Assembly: GCA_021442155.1 (NCBI GenBank)
Contig: CM038221.1
Span: 43,657,648 to 43,721,647, forward strand
DNA from: Cymbidium sinense
Lineage: Eukaryota > Streptophyta > Magnoliopsida > Asparagales > Orchidaceae
Reading direction: 5' to 3'
DNA length: 64,000 nucleotides
The notes below the pieces were generated by a model that saw only the letters and a program-made list of their open reading frames with translations, searched no databases and was not told the DNA's origin. Both the position numbers and the translations under genes were made by a program. Below are positions 46,691 to 57,843 of this stretch, piece after piece (position 1 is the first letter of the stretch; each line of letters opens with the position of its first letter).

Positions 46691-47672
46691 TTTTGCTTTT
46701 TTTTCATGAGTATGATAGGAGGATTGAACTTTATAATCACAATTTGTCAAGCTATCTTTTTTTTTTGTTGAAATTACCCTCAATCTTGACTTGCTTCTCA
46801 AACTAGTAATCAAGTAGATGTCGATAATATTGATGTTGGTGACCTTTTAAGAATAAGAGTTGTCCCTCAGCTTCTATGATAAGGAAGGAACATAATATGA
46901 TATTTTTTTTTTTTATATGTGTTCCTACAAAATTTCTTCCATTATATAGATGATGTTGCTCTTGACTTGAATTCAATTTGTCAACAATTCTATTGATGTA
47001 ATAAGAATAATTCTCAGACGCAAATTTATTGTAACCATTTTGAAACTCTTATTGCATTGATTTCTCAAATACAACATTTTAATCTCATGATGGAAGATTA
47101 GAACTTTATACTTAAAAGAATATATATATATATATATAGTACATTTTAGTGTAGTTCATTTTTTTCTCCTTTTAAAATTTTCACTTAAAAATTATGATGT
47201 CTTTCATTTAGTTCTCTACTATGTGTGTGTGTTAGACTCTATAAGCTAATAACACTCAGTGATGAAGTATTTGACACAACAATTATATCATTTAAATCTT
47301 ATAAAAATAATTTAACTATTTATTACATCACTTAGTTGAATCTTTCTTAAAATTTTTGAACATAAAAAATCATCATTCATCTAATTAAATGTCAGTTGAG
47401 ATTTGTAAAATTTGTATCATTATTATATACGAGTAAATAGAATTTGGACAGTTTGATGACAGCTATTTTCAGTGAAAATAAAAAATGGAAGCTTTATGTC
47501 CAATGAAGCAATGATGGTATCATGAAATAATTTTAAATATTAAATAAAACTTTCTTATTCACGAAAAAAAAAAATTCATTCTTTTATTTATTTTATTTAT
47601 TCATGATTCGCAAACGAGCAGATAAAAATGTATAAAAGCTGACAAGAAACTACACCGCAGTGCACAAATAGA
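46691..47672. other. AT-rich intergenic DNA downstream of subtilase copy 2
   Basis: T-runs near 46,698, 46,757 and 46,900; no open frame with a motif. Nothing recognised. Confidence 0.55.
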
Positions 47673-49058
47673 TTACGCCTTAAAGGTAACCGTTATTGGG
47701 CTACTGATCTCATACTTACTCGAAACCCATGATCCTTCCCTCCGCTATTTCCCCAACATTTCCTCTACCCCTAAACGTCAAGGCAAAGCTCTTCTCCTCC
47801 CAATCTTATTAAAGCTCAGCCTATGGGCCACCACCACCACCACCACTCATCAACCTTCACATAATCACCAACCGTCGCCTGTTCCACATTCTTCACCGTC
47901 CTCCAAATCCTCACTTTCTCCTCGGCTCGCCCCAGCGACACCAATACCGATGGATAATTCAGCTCAGCCTCAAAATGTTCTTAATCTTAGAGCAGTCAAT
48001 CTGCTTGCCTGTCACTGCGCCTACCTGAGCGCTGGTGTAGTTCAATCCACAAAGGTAAGGCGTGTAAGTTTCGATTTCAGTATCGTAAACTAGACCCGGA
48101 TTCATAGCCTTGATTGGGTTGACATGGCCCAAGTGTGAAATGACCCGCCGGAAGACCGCGCTGATCCTATCGGCCTCTTGTTTGTTTCTCTATGTATGCT
48201 GTTGTCATCATCGCAAATTTGATCGCTGCTGGAGACCAGTCCGGGTGAGCGCTCTGCGATGCCGGTGAGATGCGGACATGAAAGTCCCGGAGATTATGTT
48301 AAGGGCTTCGACGTCGGCGGGCCGACCGGAAAAAGGCTGCAAGAATGTTGAGACCCGGGGTGATGTCCGGCTTTAGAATACCCGGGCTAGCGATGCTCGG
48401 TCCCCGTGAGGAGAAAGCAGCCATGGCGGGGCTGGAGATGCCCCAGAACCGTGCCTTGGAAAATGATCGACGCTGTTGGTGTCCGCGAAGAAGAGCTATG
48501 TAGGCCTTGATCTTTGACCCAGCGTAAAACTGACTTCCGAGGCCGGGAGGGAGCAGCTTCGCTCGTACGGTGTTCCCTTCAGTACTCCGTTCACAAGGAT
48601 CATTGCGGCTCCTCCTCCCGCTTTAACAGAGTTAGCCTTTGTGTCCAAGTTAATGTTGCCGCCTCCGTCGCATACCACCATCTTTCCTTAACGTCAAGAC
48701 GGTCAAGAGCGAGCCGTTGCCACAGAACGCGGCTACTGAGTTTTTTTCTGGCCGGCGGCGTAGACGAGCAGCAGCTGTGTGGGGATGAAGTTGGTGGGTT
48801 GGAAAAGGATTCGCCGGAGAAAATTAGGCCATTGCCGAGCTTAACTTCTGCCAAGATGGAGCTGCTTGCCGCAACGGTTGGGATCCATGGCGCTTCGTTT
48901 GAAAGCGTGCTGGCAACCGGGCCTGTTTCCGGCCGCGCAGCTCACGAATATTCCTTTCTGGATTGCGCGGAACGCAGCAATCGCTACTTCATCTTGGAAG
49001 AAGGAGGTGGATTCCGAGACCAGGGAGAGGGACAGAACATCCACTCCATCTTCAATTG
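47673..49058 (-). pseudogene. Subtilisin-like protease exon 2, copy 2 (3' part), catalytic Ser codon altered
   Basis: Read from high to low coordinates: [26 protein letters not shown] (oxyanion Asn), PA-domain phrases VVCDGGGN and AAMILVNGVL, then MAAFSSRGPSIASPGILKPD and NILAAF. At 48,297-48,268 it reads NIISGTFMSAS: the codon at 48,280-48,282 is TTC (Phe) where subtilases have the catalytic Ser of GTS. Downstream come AMMTTAY, YTPYLCGLNYTSAQVG (S8 C-terminal region), VRIWRTVKNVEQATVGDYVK (Fn3-like domain) and a stop at 47,673 after a TVTFKA end. Several frameshifts and one premature stop. The exon's first 52 bases lie beyond the inserted transposon at 52,677-52,728. Confidence 0.9.
49050..49058. 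other. Left target-site duplication of the Mutator-like element
   Basis: CTTCAATTG, matching CATCAATTG at 52,674-52,682 in eight of nine bases. The unbroken sequence is in subtilase copy 1 (CTTCAATTGCTGC at 2,576-2,588). Nine bases is the Mutator-superfamily length. Confidence 0.75.
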
Positions 49059-49450
49059 GGCAATTTTTTTAAATTGAGTACGATTAGAGTCTGAATTAGC
49101 TAATTAAATATTAATAAAAAAAATTTAAGAATATATATAATCAATTAGGCGACTACATGGTTCCGATGTGGCGTGGTCGCCTTCGAAAAGGCGCCGTGCT
49201 AATTTGGGCAACTGGCCTGGGCGGGGTATTGGTCATTTGAATTCGACTGGTCGGAGGCGACCGTCATTAATTAGATATTTTAGGCGATCGCCCTATCTCC
49301 TCTATTTTCTCGTTTGCCCCAAATCCTTCCTCACTTAGGAACTCCGGCCCTAGAAACGCGGTCCTCCCCTCTCAACTTGCGCCAGGGTGGTCTGCACCAC
49401 ATTGCGTCTTGTATTCGATAGAAACTTTTTGTTTTCCGACGGACGATCTT
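49059..49450 (+). repeat. MULE left terminal inverted repeat
   Basis: First ~75 bases are closely matched to the complement of the right end. A patchier match extends to about 49,440 (TTGTTTTCC phrase). Confidence 0.75.
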
Positions 49451-50349
49451 TAACACTTCCTCTCATTTACGGAAGTCTCAACTTTAGCTTTGGCGATTCT
49501 TTTGCACTTTCATTTGAGGAAAATTCCCTTTGGTACGTTTTCTTCAGAACCGTAAATCACTTTATTTATCAATTTATTTAGGTGTTAAGTAGCCAAAAGT
49601 ATTAATTAGGGTTTAATATAAAATTCTCATTATTTATATAACTTATTTTGCAAGAATGAATAGAATTTGTTTTGTTGATTCTTTTCTATGGAGGCAAGCG
49701 AGTATCGATGAGCAATTCACCGTTATGTGGAGGTGAAATCATCGATTATTGAGCCACTGAAACAGCATTGAAGCTGCAGGTAAGCGCATCACTCTAACGG
49801 TGGTTATCCGGTGGGTAGCGGTTTATAGCGTGTCATATCGGCGATGGCGTTCGAGTTACACTTGACTTCCAGTCTCGTGTTTGTATGTTGGAAGATGTTA
49901 ATATTGCATCCACATCGGTTGATCCAGTAAGATATGGTGATATCCATAGCACAAGCACCTCAGGGATACATAAGCCTTGGTGATTTTGTGATTCCCGTAA
50001 TATCGTCATATTTATAATTATACTTATTAATATGATAATTAGTTGTGAACTTATAAGTTATGTGGCGATGATGATCGTCTACGTTCGGATGAACCGTATG
50101 TACTCGTCGCGGTGGAGATGAGTATGAGGTGGCTCAAGTGGTAAAGTAGTGAGTGCGGTGAGTGATGATGACCGAGGGTTAGAAGTCACTTGAGAATCAT
50201 TGGCGAAACAATTTTGAAAATCAGAGAGTCATATGTTGTCCACAAACAGTATGTCCGGATGTGTAAAACTACGAGCGTGGGACAACGATGTTTACTTTGT
50301 GACATCAAATGCACTAAAAGATGAAATTGAAATTTAATGACTGAAGAAG

Positions 50350-50890
50350 TAAGTGTTTTGCAAGTAAGCAGTATGCAATTTGCTATTGGGTGGTCCATAG
50401 TAAATAATGTTTAATTCGAGCAGTTACCTCTAACCGAAGAACTACACGCGGTTGTATGTAAAGACGATAGTCTAGAGGCCTGTAAGTGGCGTTTGCATAT
50501 GCTTGACAGAAGACGATTAGGGGTGCTTGAGAATATCAAAAGTTGGTGAAAATCATGATGTTATGCAATCCGTTACATCGGTCAAATAGTTAATTTAGAT
50601 ACTACATCGCGTGATCGGGCAGATTGAGCTAGAGATTATAGGTAGAATGGAGTCGAAATTCAATGTTAAAGTTTAGATATGAAAGCATGGGATGCAAGGC
50701 GAAGGCAATAAAGCAATATTAGGTAGGGAAGAGTCCTATGGACTCGGTCTTTATATGGAATCGGTTTCTAGTACTTTACACCTATTCACATTCAATCTAC
50801 CACTCACGCGTTTCCGAGACTTTTGGGCTTTTGGACCTTCGGCCATAGTAAGTGTGATGTGCCTCACAGTGCTCGAAAAAAAAATCTAAG
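50350..50890 (+). pseudogene. MULE transposase (MURA-type) N-terminal remnant
   Basis: The transposase cuts the element out at its inverted repeats. Plus-strand pieces: VVCKDDSLEACKWRLH (about 50,450-50,500), the C...C-W-R-L signature of the Mutator DNA-binding domain; a WDARRKAIKQY phrase (50,690-50,720, in a different frame); EESYGLGLYMESVSSTLH, corresponding to the family's ESY-LLP-WM stretch; and RDFWAFGPSA (about 50,814-50,843), matching the FWAFGPS phrase just before the DDE catalytic domain. Frames shift between them and the catalytic domain itself is not present downstream, so the element is non-autonomous. Confidence 0.72.
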
Positions 50891-51207
50891 TACTGTCGAA
50901 ATAAAAGGTGGCAGTAACACATTGAAAAAATAAAACTTACAGTGTGATGAGCATGCAGTAGGAGGCAATCTAGGATGAACCTCGGTGCTGCTCCAATGGT
51001 GGGCAGCCTCCTAACGACTCATGCCGACGTCTAGGTGGTGGGTCCTGCCATCTGCACTGTCGGAAAAAAGAATCATAATAATAGTGTTAAGATACATCAA
51101 AAAAAGATTTATCTCAAAAGGAATATGGAGAATAACTTCATGATGAAGATATTGAAAGAGCTAAGTCAAATTGACACAAATCTTTATCAAAACACTAAGT
51201 TGAAAAC

Positions 51208-52198
51208 GGGGGCTTAAAAGGGACTATGTTATTATTCATCCTACTTAAATATTTAAAATGTACCTACTTTATTATTAGTTGGTATATACCTAATAGTGAA
51301 ACAAATAAATCCCTCAAATAGCATTAAATGAACAGAAAAAATAATTCCTTGTTAACATAAGGCTGAATGATATGATAATTATAATGTGAATTGCTGAAAA
51401 ATGGAAAAAAAAAATATGTCCAGCTATCTTAAAACATTTTATATCAAGTTGCGGCAAATAAACTATTAGATATGCTAATAGATTTTCTGCCATAATTATA
51501 CTTATTAAAATCTAGGAAAATTTAGATATATATATACATAATTCTTATGCATTTACAAAAGTAGCACTTTCTCTATACATCATAAGGTGTATTTCAAAAA
51601 AAAAAAAAATGGTGCTATTTTTGATGTAATATTAAAAATTATGTTATTTATGTAAATTATAAAAGTTTAGATGTTAGATATGTAAATATATAAGAATTGT
51701 GCTATGTATATCAATGCCCCTAAAATCTTATGGTTTAGGTATATCTATGTAATAGTTTAGTTTTCTTAAGATTTTAGTTGTATTGTCTAATAGTAATAAT
51801 TGTATAAAAGTTAATAACATGCATCAAATTAAAACACATGTCATAAAAATAGCCTCATCCTGATACAAAATGTATTAATCAAATTAATTTTTTTAATCAC
51901 ACCACCATGCATCCTAAATTTCATGGCACCAAAACCAATCTTCTTGCACACTACGTTGTTTCTCATATAAAAAAACCAGCACATTGCTCATAAATGAAAA
52001 AATAACTTCTTATAAGGATACACACAATACAACTAACTTAACAATCTATTAATTTGTCTACATAATGTACATTTGAACTAGACCAAACTGAAATACACTC
52101 ACATTTAAAGACTTTTCCTCATCATGATTGTTATTATTAATGCTTCTCTTTTAATGCTTCAATACAAGTTGTTAATACACGGTCCCTTTTAAGCCCTC
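51208..52198. repeat. Possible nested inverted-repeat element (~1 kb) inside the MULE
   Basis: GGGGGCTTAAAAGGGACT at 51,208-51,225 and the complement of 52,182-52,198 (GAGGGCTTAAAAGGGAC) form inverted ends around an AT-rich, non-coding ~960-bp core. No target duplication is evident at the flanks, so it may be a nested MITE or just part of the MULE. Confidence 0.3.
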
Positions 52199-52199
52199 G

Positions 52200-52673
52200 C
52201 CTTGTTTCGATTTCTTCCAGTCTCAAATGGTCACACTCTCTCAAGGCATCCATTGATAGAGAAAGCTTCCCGTTATCAGAAATCGGGGAAAGAAAAAATG
52301 GAAAAACAAAAGTTTTCTAGAATCCGGATACGCTATCTGAGGTGGACCTTGTGTGGCAGGAAGTTCCGAGGAGGGGGTGCTCGGTGGGTCGGAGTTCTAC
52401 TGGCGGAGGAAGGATTTGGGGCGAAAGCAAACAGAGGAGATAGGGATGGAAGATCGACCTAAAATATAATGGGACGGTGCCGCCCATTAGGCTGCTGTCT
52501 AAGCAGTCGCCATTGCCGGTGCAGCTAATCTGAGCAGTTGGATTTGGGGTGAGCGCTCTTCAGCTATCCTTTACTGACGTCATTATCGGTGGAGTAATTG
52601 GGTATTCTTAAATTTTTTTATTACTTAATTAACTAATTTCTATTCTAATCGTACTCAATTTAAAAAAATTGTC
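52200..52673 (-). repeat. MULE right terminal inverted repeat
   Basis: Complement of the left end, strongest over the last ~75 bases and over 52,405-52,445. An 86-codon open frame over 52,202-52,462 is on the strand opposite to the end-sense sequence and has no recognisable motif. Confidence 0.7.
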
Positions 52674-52676
52674 CAT

Positions 52677-52728
52677 CAATTGCTGCTTCCATGCCGGCCA
52701 ATATATCGCTCGCAAAGCATGGACTCTG
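52677..52728 (-). pseudogene. Subtilase copy 2, first bases of exon 2 (separated by the MULE)
   Basis: After an acceptor (CCAAAGGTTTGTCAG) the minus strand reads a CFASDILAGMEAAI-type sequence, equal to the start of exon 2 in copy 1 with a few changes. It ends at the transposon's target duplication. The flanking intron (52,729-53,104) is also shared with copy 1. Confidence 0.85.
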
Positions 52729-53103
52729 CTGACAAACCTTTGGAATAGTTCCGATTAAATGTTAGCAATCAATGAAAAAATATTTTAAAGAATAAAGTTT
52801 TAATTTCATTTAATTTTATATGTTTTAGATTCTTTTTTTTTTTTAAAAAAAATTGATATTGTTATTGATAATCATATGTGATGAAATGTATATTTTAAAA
52901 TTAAAACAAAGACATTAAATATAAATTAAAATTTTAAGAATAATTTTAAATTTAGTTTCTTCTTTCACTTAAAATTTAAAATTCACATTTTTATTAAGTT
53001 TAAATTTAAATTTAAATTTAAAGTTTATTGTCTCCAGATATCTATCAGTAATTATTTAAAAATTTAAAATTTAATTAAACAACATCTTCCTCATGAAGCG
53101 GTT

Positions 53104-53124
53104 ATTATATATATATATATATAC
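53104..53124. repeat. (AT)n microsatellite, short allele of the copy-1 tract
   Basis: About ten AT units where copy 1 has ~37; followed by CATACATACATA. Confidence 0.9.
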
Positions 53125-53129
53125 ATACA

Positions 53130-53537
53130 TACACCGGCGGATCTACAGTGGGAGCACTGGGGCACGTGCCCCCACTGAGTTGGAGGAGAGGACAAGGTTA
53201 TAGGATTTGTGGAGAATTTAAGCCGGCCAAAGGGTATTTTTTGGACAAAGTTAAATTCGTTGTATTTGTAATCCAGTTAAAATCGTTTTGCAAGTTAAAT
53301 CCGGGTTTTAAAATCCTGTTGGCAGCTAGATTTATTGGATTTAGACAAGAAGAATGCGAAGGAGGGTGAGAAAAAATAAAGAAAAACATGGATAACCTTT
53401 ATGTCTACCTTCATTTTTTTCACTTGGAGCAGATGAGAATTTAGCTGAAATGCTCTCAATTCCTTTTCTTAAATTATTTTTTTATTTTAATTTTTAATTA
53501 ATGTTAAATTATTTAGATAATAATTACTTAATATATC
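53130..53537 (+). mobile_element. Possible hAT-type transposon end, cut by the assembly gap
   Basis: Similarity to subtilase copy 1 stops at 53,125. The next sequence, CACCGGCGGATCTACAGTGG then GGCACGTGCCCCCACTGA, resembles the GC-rich GGCGGATC...GTGCCCCC ends seen in many plant hAT elements (remembered pattern, not checked). The rest to the gap is non-coding. Confidence 0.35.
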
Positions 53538-53637
53538 NNNNNNNNNNNNNNNNNNNNNNNNNNNNNNNNNNNNNNNNNNNNNNNNNNNNNNNNNNNNNNN
53601 NNNNNNNNNNNNNNNNNNNNNNNNNNNNNNNNNNNNN
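53538..53637. other. Assembly gap, 100 N
   Basis: Exactly 100 unknown bases, the usual placeholder for a gap of unknown size. The contig to its right starts inside the E2b reverse transcriptase/RNase H region. Confidence 1.
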
Positions 53638-53759
53638 ATAGGGCTTGATAGTAAGGTGGAGATGCTAAATATTCTCTTAGTTGCTCAAAAGACATTCATC
53701 GCCTACTATAAATTATTATTTTTAGCTCCCTTTAGTATTTTAAAGAATGACAAGTATTT

Positions 53760-54670
53760 ATCTCCAGAAAGGTCTAAAAAGTTAGATAAGACAGCAATTT
53801 TCCCATTCAAGCATTGAACTTCCTTGATATTCTTTGGAGGAGCCATATCTCTGAGCGCTATGATTTTCTCAGGATTATCTTCAATCTCGCGGTGGGTGAC
53901 CATGAACCCAAGAAATTTTCTCGACGTAACCCCAAAAGCACACTTGGTCGAGTTGAGTCACATGTTATAACATCGAAGAAGGTTAAAGCACATTTCTAAG
54001 TCAGAAATATGTTGTGATTCTTTCAAGCTTTTTACTAACATGTCATCCACATATACCTCCATTGTGTGGCTTAAGAGGTCTTTAAAAATCTTATTCATAA
54101 AGTATTGATATGTAGCACCAGAATTTTTTAACCCGAACATCATAACTTGGTAGCAATATAAACTTTTATATGTTTGAAATGATGTAACTTCTTCATCCAT
54201 TAGGTCCATTTTTATATGGTTGTAACCTGAGTAAGCATCCAAAAAGCTGAGCATTTGATGCCCATACGTAGCATCAACCAATTGATCAATTTAGAGAGGG
54301 AAAAACTATCTTTCGGGAAAGCTTTGTTGAGATCAGTGTAATCAATACACATTCTTCAAGTTCCATTTGTTTTCTTAACCATGACAACATTTTCTAGCCA
54401 TGTAGGGTAATATATTTTTTGTATGAATCTCGCTTCTAAGAGCTTGTTAACTTCTTGTTCAATAGCATGGAGGCGATCAGGTGCAAAACTTCGCTTCTTT
54501 TGGATGATCAGTTTGAATATTGGATCAATCTTGAGGGAGTGCATGATTACATTGGGGTCAACCCCAGGCATATCTGCCGGACTCCAAGCAAAGATGTCTT
54601 GATTTTTGTGCAAGAAGTCTATGTATTTTACCCCATGTTGGTCTGAGAGCAGAGATCCGACTTGCACTAT
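53760..54670 (-). pseudogene. E2b reverse transcriptase
   Basis: Minus-strand open pieces: GVKYIDFLHKNQDIFAWSPA and DMPGVDPNVIMHSLKIDP (54,620-54,540), RLHAIEQEVNKLLEARFIQK, NVVMVKKTNGT, then 54,281-53,958 with MLSFLDAYSGYNHIKMDL, FGLKNSGATYQYFMNKIF and MEVYVDDMLVKSLKES. Further pieces are PPKNIKEVQCLNGKIA at about 53,830. Better preserved than E1; frame breaks near 54,350 and 53,930. Confidence 0.88.
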
Positions 54671-54779
54671 TCATAAAGGTTGGTCATCTGACAATGAAAT
54701 AGAGCAAATCTACAAGCTCTTTAGGGTACTTCTTCATCTAAAAAATTAGAATTCTTGATGGTGAAGGTCACCGAAGGGC

Positions 54780-55330
54780 GTGGTTGAGCTTGTATGAGGT
54801 AACATGATTGTGCTATTTTTTGATGTCCAAAGACCACTCCAACCTCAACAGGGGTTGGAAATTTCATCTTAAGATGAGATACCAAAGTAACAGCACCAAA
54901 AATTGATTGGAGGGCCTTCAAGATATGTGTATACAATCGACTTAACCACCATGAATTGAATTGAATGAGTCACTTGTTGAGAAAATTGAGGACATCAGAA
55001 AGGGTGATTTCCCCCTCCACTCGCACAGAGCGATTATCAAACTCATATAATGGTTCTGCAGTAGGTTGAAGCTTTTCCTAACCAAGCACATTCTAAAAAA
55101 TGTGGAGTAAAATAAGACATCGACAAAACTCCCATTATCAATCAAAATTCTCTTAACATTATAGCATGGGTCACCAATCCCTGCACTGATGACAAGTGGA
55201 TCTTGATGGGGAACTTGAACTCCTTCTAAGTCCGAGTCATTAAAAGTGATGGAATGATCAATACGAGATTTCTTTAACTCTAGTTCTTCAGAGGTGGCAA
55301 TGAGGACTTGATTAGATAGTAGTGGTCCTC
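54780..55330 (-). pseudogene. E2b aspartic protease region
   Basis: MIDNGSFVDVLFYSTFFRM at 55,145-55,090 is the active-site segment (D-N-G-S form usual in Tat proteases). MKFPTPVEVGVVFGHQK lies at about 54,870-54,820. Frame interrupted between them. Same organisation as in E2a. Confidence 0.78.
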
Positions 55331-55429
55331 CTGCGTGATTGTTTCAATTTCTCCAACTATCTGGCGACTATTTTGTTATTTCTATGATGATTGTCCTGGT
55401 TGTCCCCCAGTTGGAGTTATGTTTGCTTG

Positions 55430-56860
55430 AGTCAATTGATTCTGCACAAATCGACGTAGATATCCTTATTGAATGAGCCTCTCGATCTCTTCTTTGAGTT
55501 GTTTACACGCCTCAGTAGTATATCCACAACTTCGATGGATGTGATAATATTGTTCCTGATTTCTTGAATTTGGTTTCAGCGGATGTGGGCACTTGATGGT
55601 CTCTTCATATCGAATGGCCATCAAGATGTTAACATGAGATGTGTATCTCGTATTCGGTCGTGGTTCATATTATTGATGTGATGGCCATGGAGGGAGATCA
55701 TGACTGCCTTGTTGCTTCTTTTGATGGGATTGTCGATCAGTTTTTCCTAGGGCACTCTTACATTTTTCTGTAAATTGTTCAAATTATTTACGATGGGCAT
55801 TAATAACCTCATCAGAAAAAATTTGTGCTTCCACACGATGAACTAAGTCGGCATATTAGCGGACCGTATCTCGCATTAGTGACGAGTAGAAAGGCCCAGG
55901 ATGTATCCCTCCAAGGAAAACTCCTCTTAATAGTTCAGGGTCTACTCTGTATTTAGCCTCTAAGAAGAACCTCTGGAAGTACTCTTAAGTGATTCACCCT
56001 CATTTTGATGAATGCCTGAGAGATGAGAGGAATCTTTAATGATCCTCCGGTTTGCAATGAACTATTCTACAAAAATCTTGGTGAGTTCGTCAAAGGTATG
56101 GATGGATGCCCTTGGAAGGGAGTAGAACCAAGTGCGAGCCTGACCCTAGAGGGTGATTGGAAAGACCTGACAAAGCAATGTGTCAGGAGCTCATTGGATA
56201 TGCATGATGGTCCTGTAATGGTCGATGTATTCATATGGGTCAGTTGCCCCATCATAAGAGTCGATGCTCGGAAGCTTGAACTCTACGGGAATAGGATGTT
56301 GAAGAATACCAAATAAAGGTGAAGACTGAGTGATAAAAGGAAGATGATTTCCATCTTTAAAGTGGAATTCTTCTCGCACTATGTGTTATAATTCCGCACG
56401 TATAATATGACGGGTGGAATCAAGAGAACATGCCAAGCTACCGACAATAATTGGTGGATTAGTAGTCGGTTGAGCTGCGAGTGATGGATAAGTAGAATTA
56501 GCAGTGTCAAGGAGGACATCATCACGATCTAGAAATGAAGGAACTTCAGCCTGATGGTGAGAAGGCCCCGTATTAGCATTTTGACCTCCCTTGGCTAACG
56601 ATCGATCTTGGGGAAGATGTATTTACCGCAGTAGTGGTTACCGTGTTTCTTGTAAAAGTCGGATTATCTCATTTTGAGACTCTTTCATTTGGCGTACATG
56701 ATCTTCTAGAGATATTTCTGTTGCACCTTCACCGATCTGCCATGTCAGGTGAGGAAGCTTGGCTTCCTTGGTTCAAGGATTGGTTTGAGAGTGACGAGAA
56801 GCGGAGGCTGGGAGTCATTGTATATATTGCACGCTTCACAAAGATTGCAATTGTGGGGTT
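55430..56860 (-). pseudogene. E2b gag
   Basis: Minus strand: HPIPVEFKLPSIDSYDGATD followed by PYEYIDHYRTIMHIQ (56,290-56,191), then in other frames the core through FFLEAKYR-type residues near 55,960, GGIHPGPFYSSLM near 55,900, and the QLKEEIERLIQ nucleocapsid-proximal segment near 55,490. Interrupted by stops and frameshifts, some different from those of E2a. Confidence 0.83.
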
Positions 56861-56862
56861 TA

Positions 56863-56882
56863 CTTCTCGCAGACGGTGTCAA
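56863..56882 (-). other. E2b primer-binding site
   Basis: Minus strand TTGACACCGTCTGCGAGAAG, identical to E2a. Confidence 0.65.
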
Positions 56883-56887
56883 AGCAG

Positions 56888-57843
56888 TGAAAACCGTTAG
56901 GGTAGAATAAAAGTTTATGCCTTAGATTTATTGTGAAATCCAAAGACACATACATATATATTTGAAGAATGAAAAGAAACTCCGGATTGTATGTAGAAAA
57001 CCTCAAGAGGAAAAACTACGGGCCCAAGAAAAAAAATCTTCCACTATGTATCTTTAAAAATTTTTTCGATAACGGATTAAAATTGTATGAGAAGGCCTCA
57101 CAATGGGAATCCTTAGGTAAAAATAGCGCAACTGATTATCTATGCAGTGGTGGCATGATGATGGTGAAACGCGGTGAGTGACGCGATAGTATGGTGATGA
57201 CCGCGGAGATGGCGCAACAATGGCCAATGATAGTCCGAGGTGACTCACGATGGTCGATGATGATGAGATGGTGGACGGCGACGACGATGGTCAGCGGCGA
57301 TTGTCGGCGCTGCGGCGCATGAGGTGATCGGCGGCGCGGTAGACGGTGCGGCAGTGATGACCGGCGATGATGGCCAGCGTCGGTGGTCGGCGGTGATGAC
57401 CAATGACGGTGGTTGATGATGATGAGGACCAAGAAGTGGTGACGGAAACCGCGTTGGTGGTGGTATTGGCGGAGTCGAGGTGGCATTATGCTTAGGATTT
57501 TCAAGCTTTAGAGCTCTCTCTTCTCTTTAGTTTGGGCTTCCCCTCATAAAAATGAGGCTATTTATAATTATGAGTGACACTGCTGGTAAAATCCAAACCA
57601 CTCCATCGACTTCGAAATAATTCATTCGATCATCGATGTATTTTAAGTATTTGAATGCTCAATGAAGTTAGAATTAGGGAGATCTTAGGCTTAGATCCGC
57701 TCGTCAAGACGCTCGATTTGACTATAAACACCGATTTAGTAACGATAACACACAAAAGTTTTCAATTATATTTTGTGATCTAGGTTGACTCGTAATCGAT
57801 TTCCGACATCAAGATTCGTTTCGACTAGTAGAATTTTCTGACA
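56888..57843 (-). repeat. E2b 5' LTR
   Basis: TG...CA boundaries (TGTCAGAAAATTCTACTAG at the sense start). It contains the GC-rich GATGACCGGCGATGATGGCC-type module at 57,180-57,480 and a TATA-like ATTATAAATAG in sense orientation near 57,560. Pairs with 37,385-38,330. Confidence 0.83.

Larger units (their letters stand above)
49059..52673 (+). mobile_element. Mutator-like DNA transposon (MULE) with long terminal inverted repeats
   Basis: 3,615 bp. Left end GGCAATTTTTTTAAATTGAG followed by TACGATTAGA; the right end on the other strand is GACAATTTTTTTAAATTGAG followed by TACGATTAGA. Similarity of the two ends continues, with gaps, for several hundred bases (CCCTATCTCCTCT and CCCCAAATCCTTCCTC at 49,290-49,335 pair with 52,405-52,445). 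A 9-bp target duplication and a decayed MURA-type transposase inside identify the superfamily. Inserted in exon 2 of subtilase copy 2, so it definitively splits that copy. Confidence 0.88.
53638..57843 (-). mobile_element. Tat-like retrotransposon E2b (inverted duplicate of E2a)
   Basis: 5' LTR 56,888-57,843, primer-binding site, gag, protease, reverse transcriptase on the minus strand; RNase H and everything after are lost in the gap. Flank beyond the LTR (ATTATATATCAATTATAAAT) equals the flank of E2a, so E2 was inserted before the region was duplicated. Confidence 0.87.

Noticed and set aside
47829..47848. (CCA)n run as a regulatory or low-complexity protein element
   Set aside because: It is a short triplet expansion within the C-terminal coding remnant of subtilase copy 2.
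48514..49077. 187-codon plus-strand frame
   Set aside because: Antisense shadow of the minus-strand subtilase copy 2.
56023..56316. 97-codon plus-strand frame
   Set aside because: Antisense shadow of the E2b gag core; the minus strand carries the recognisable gag phrases.
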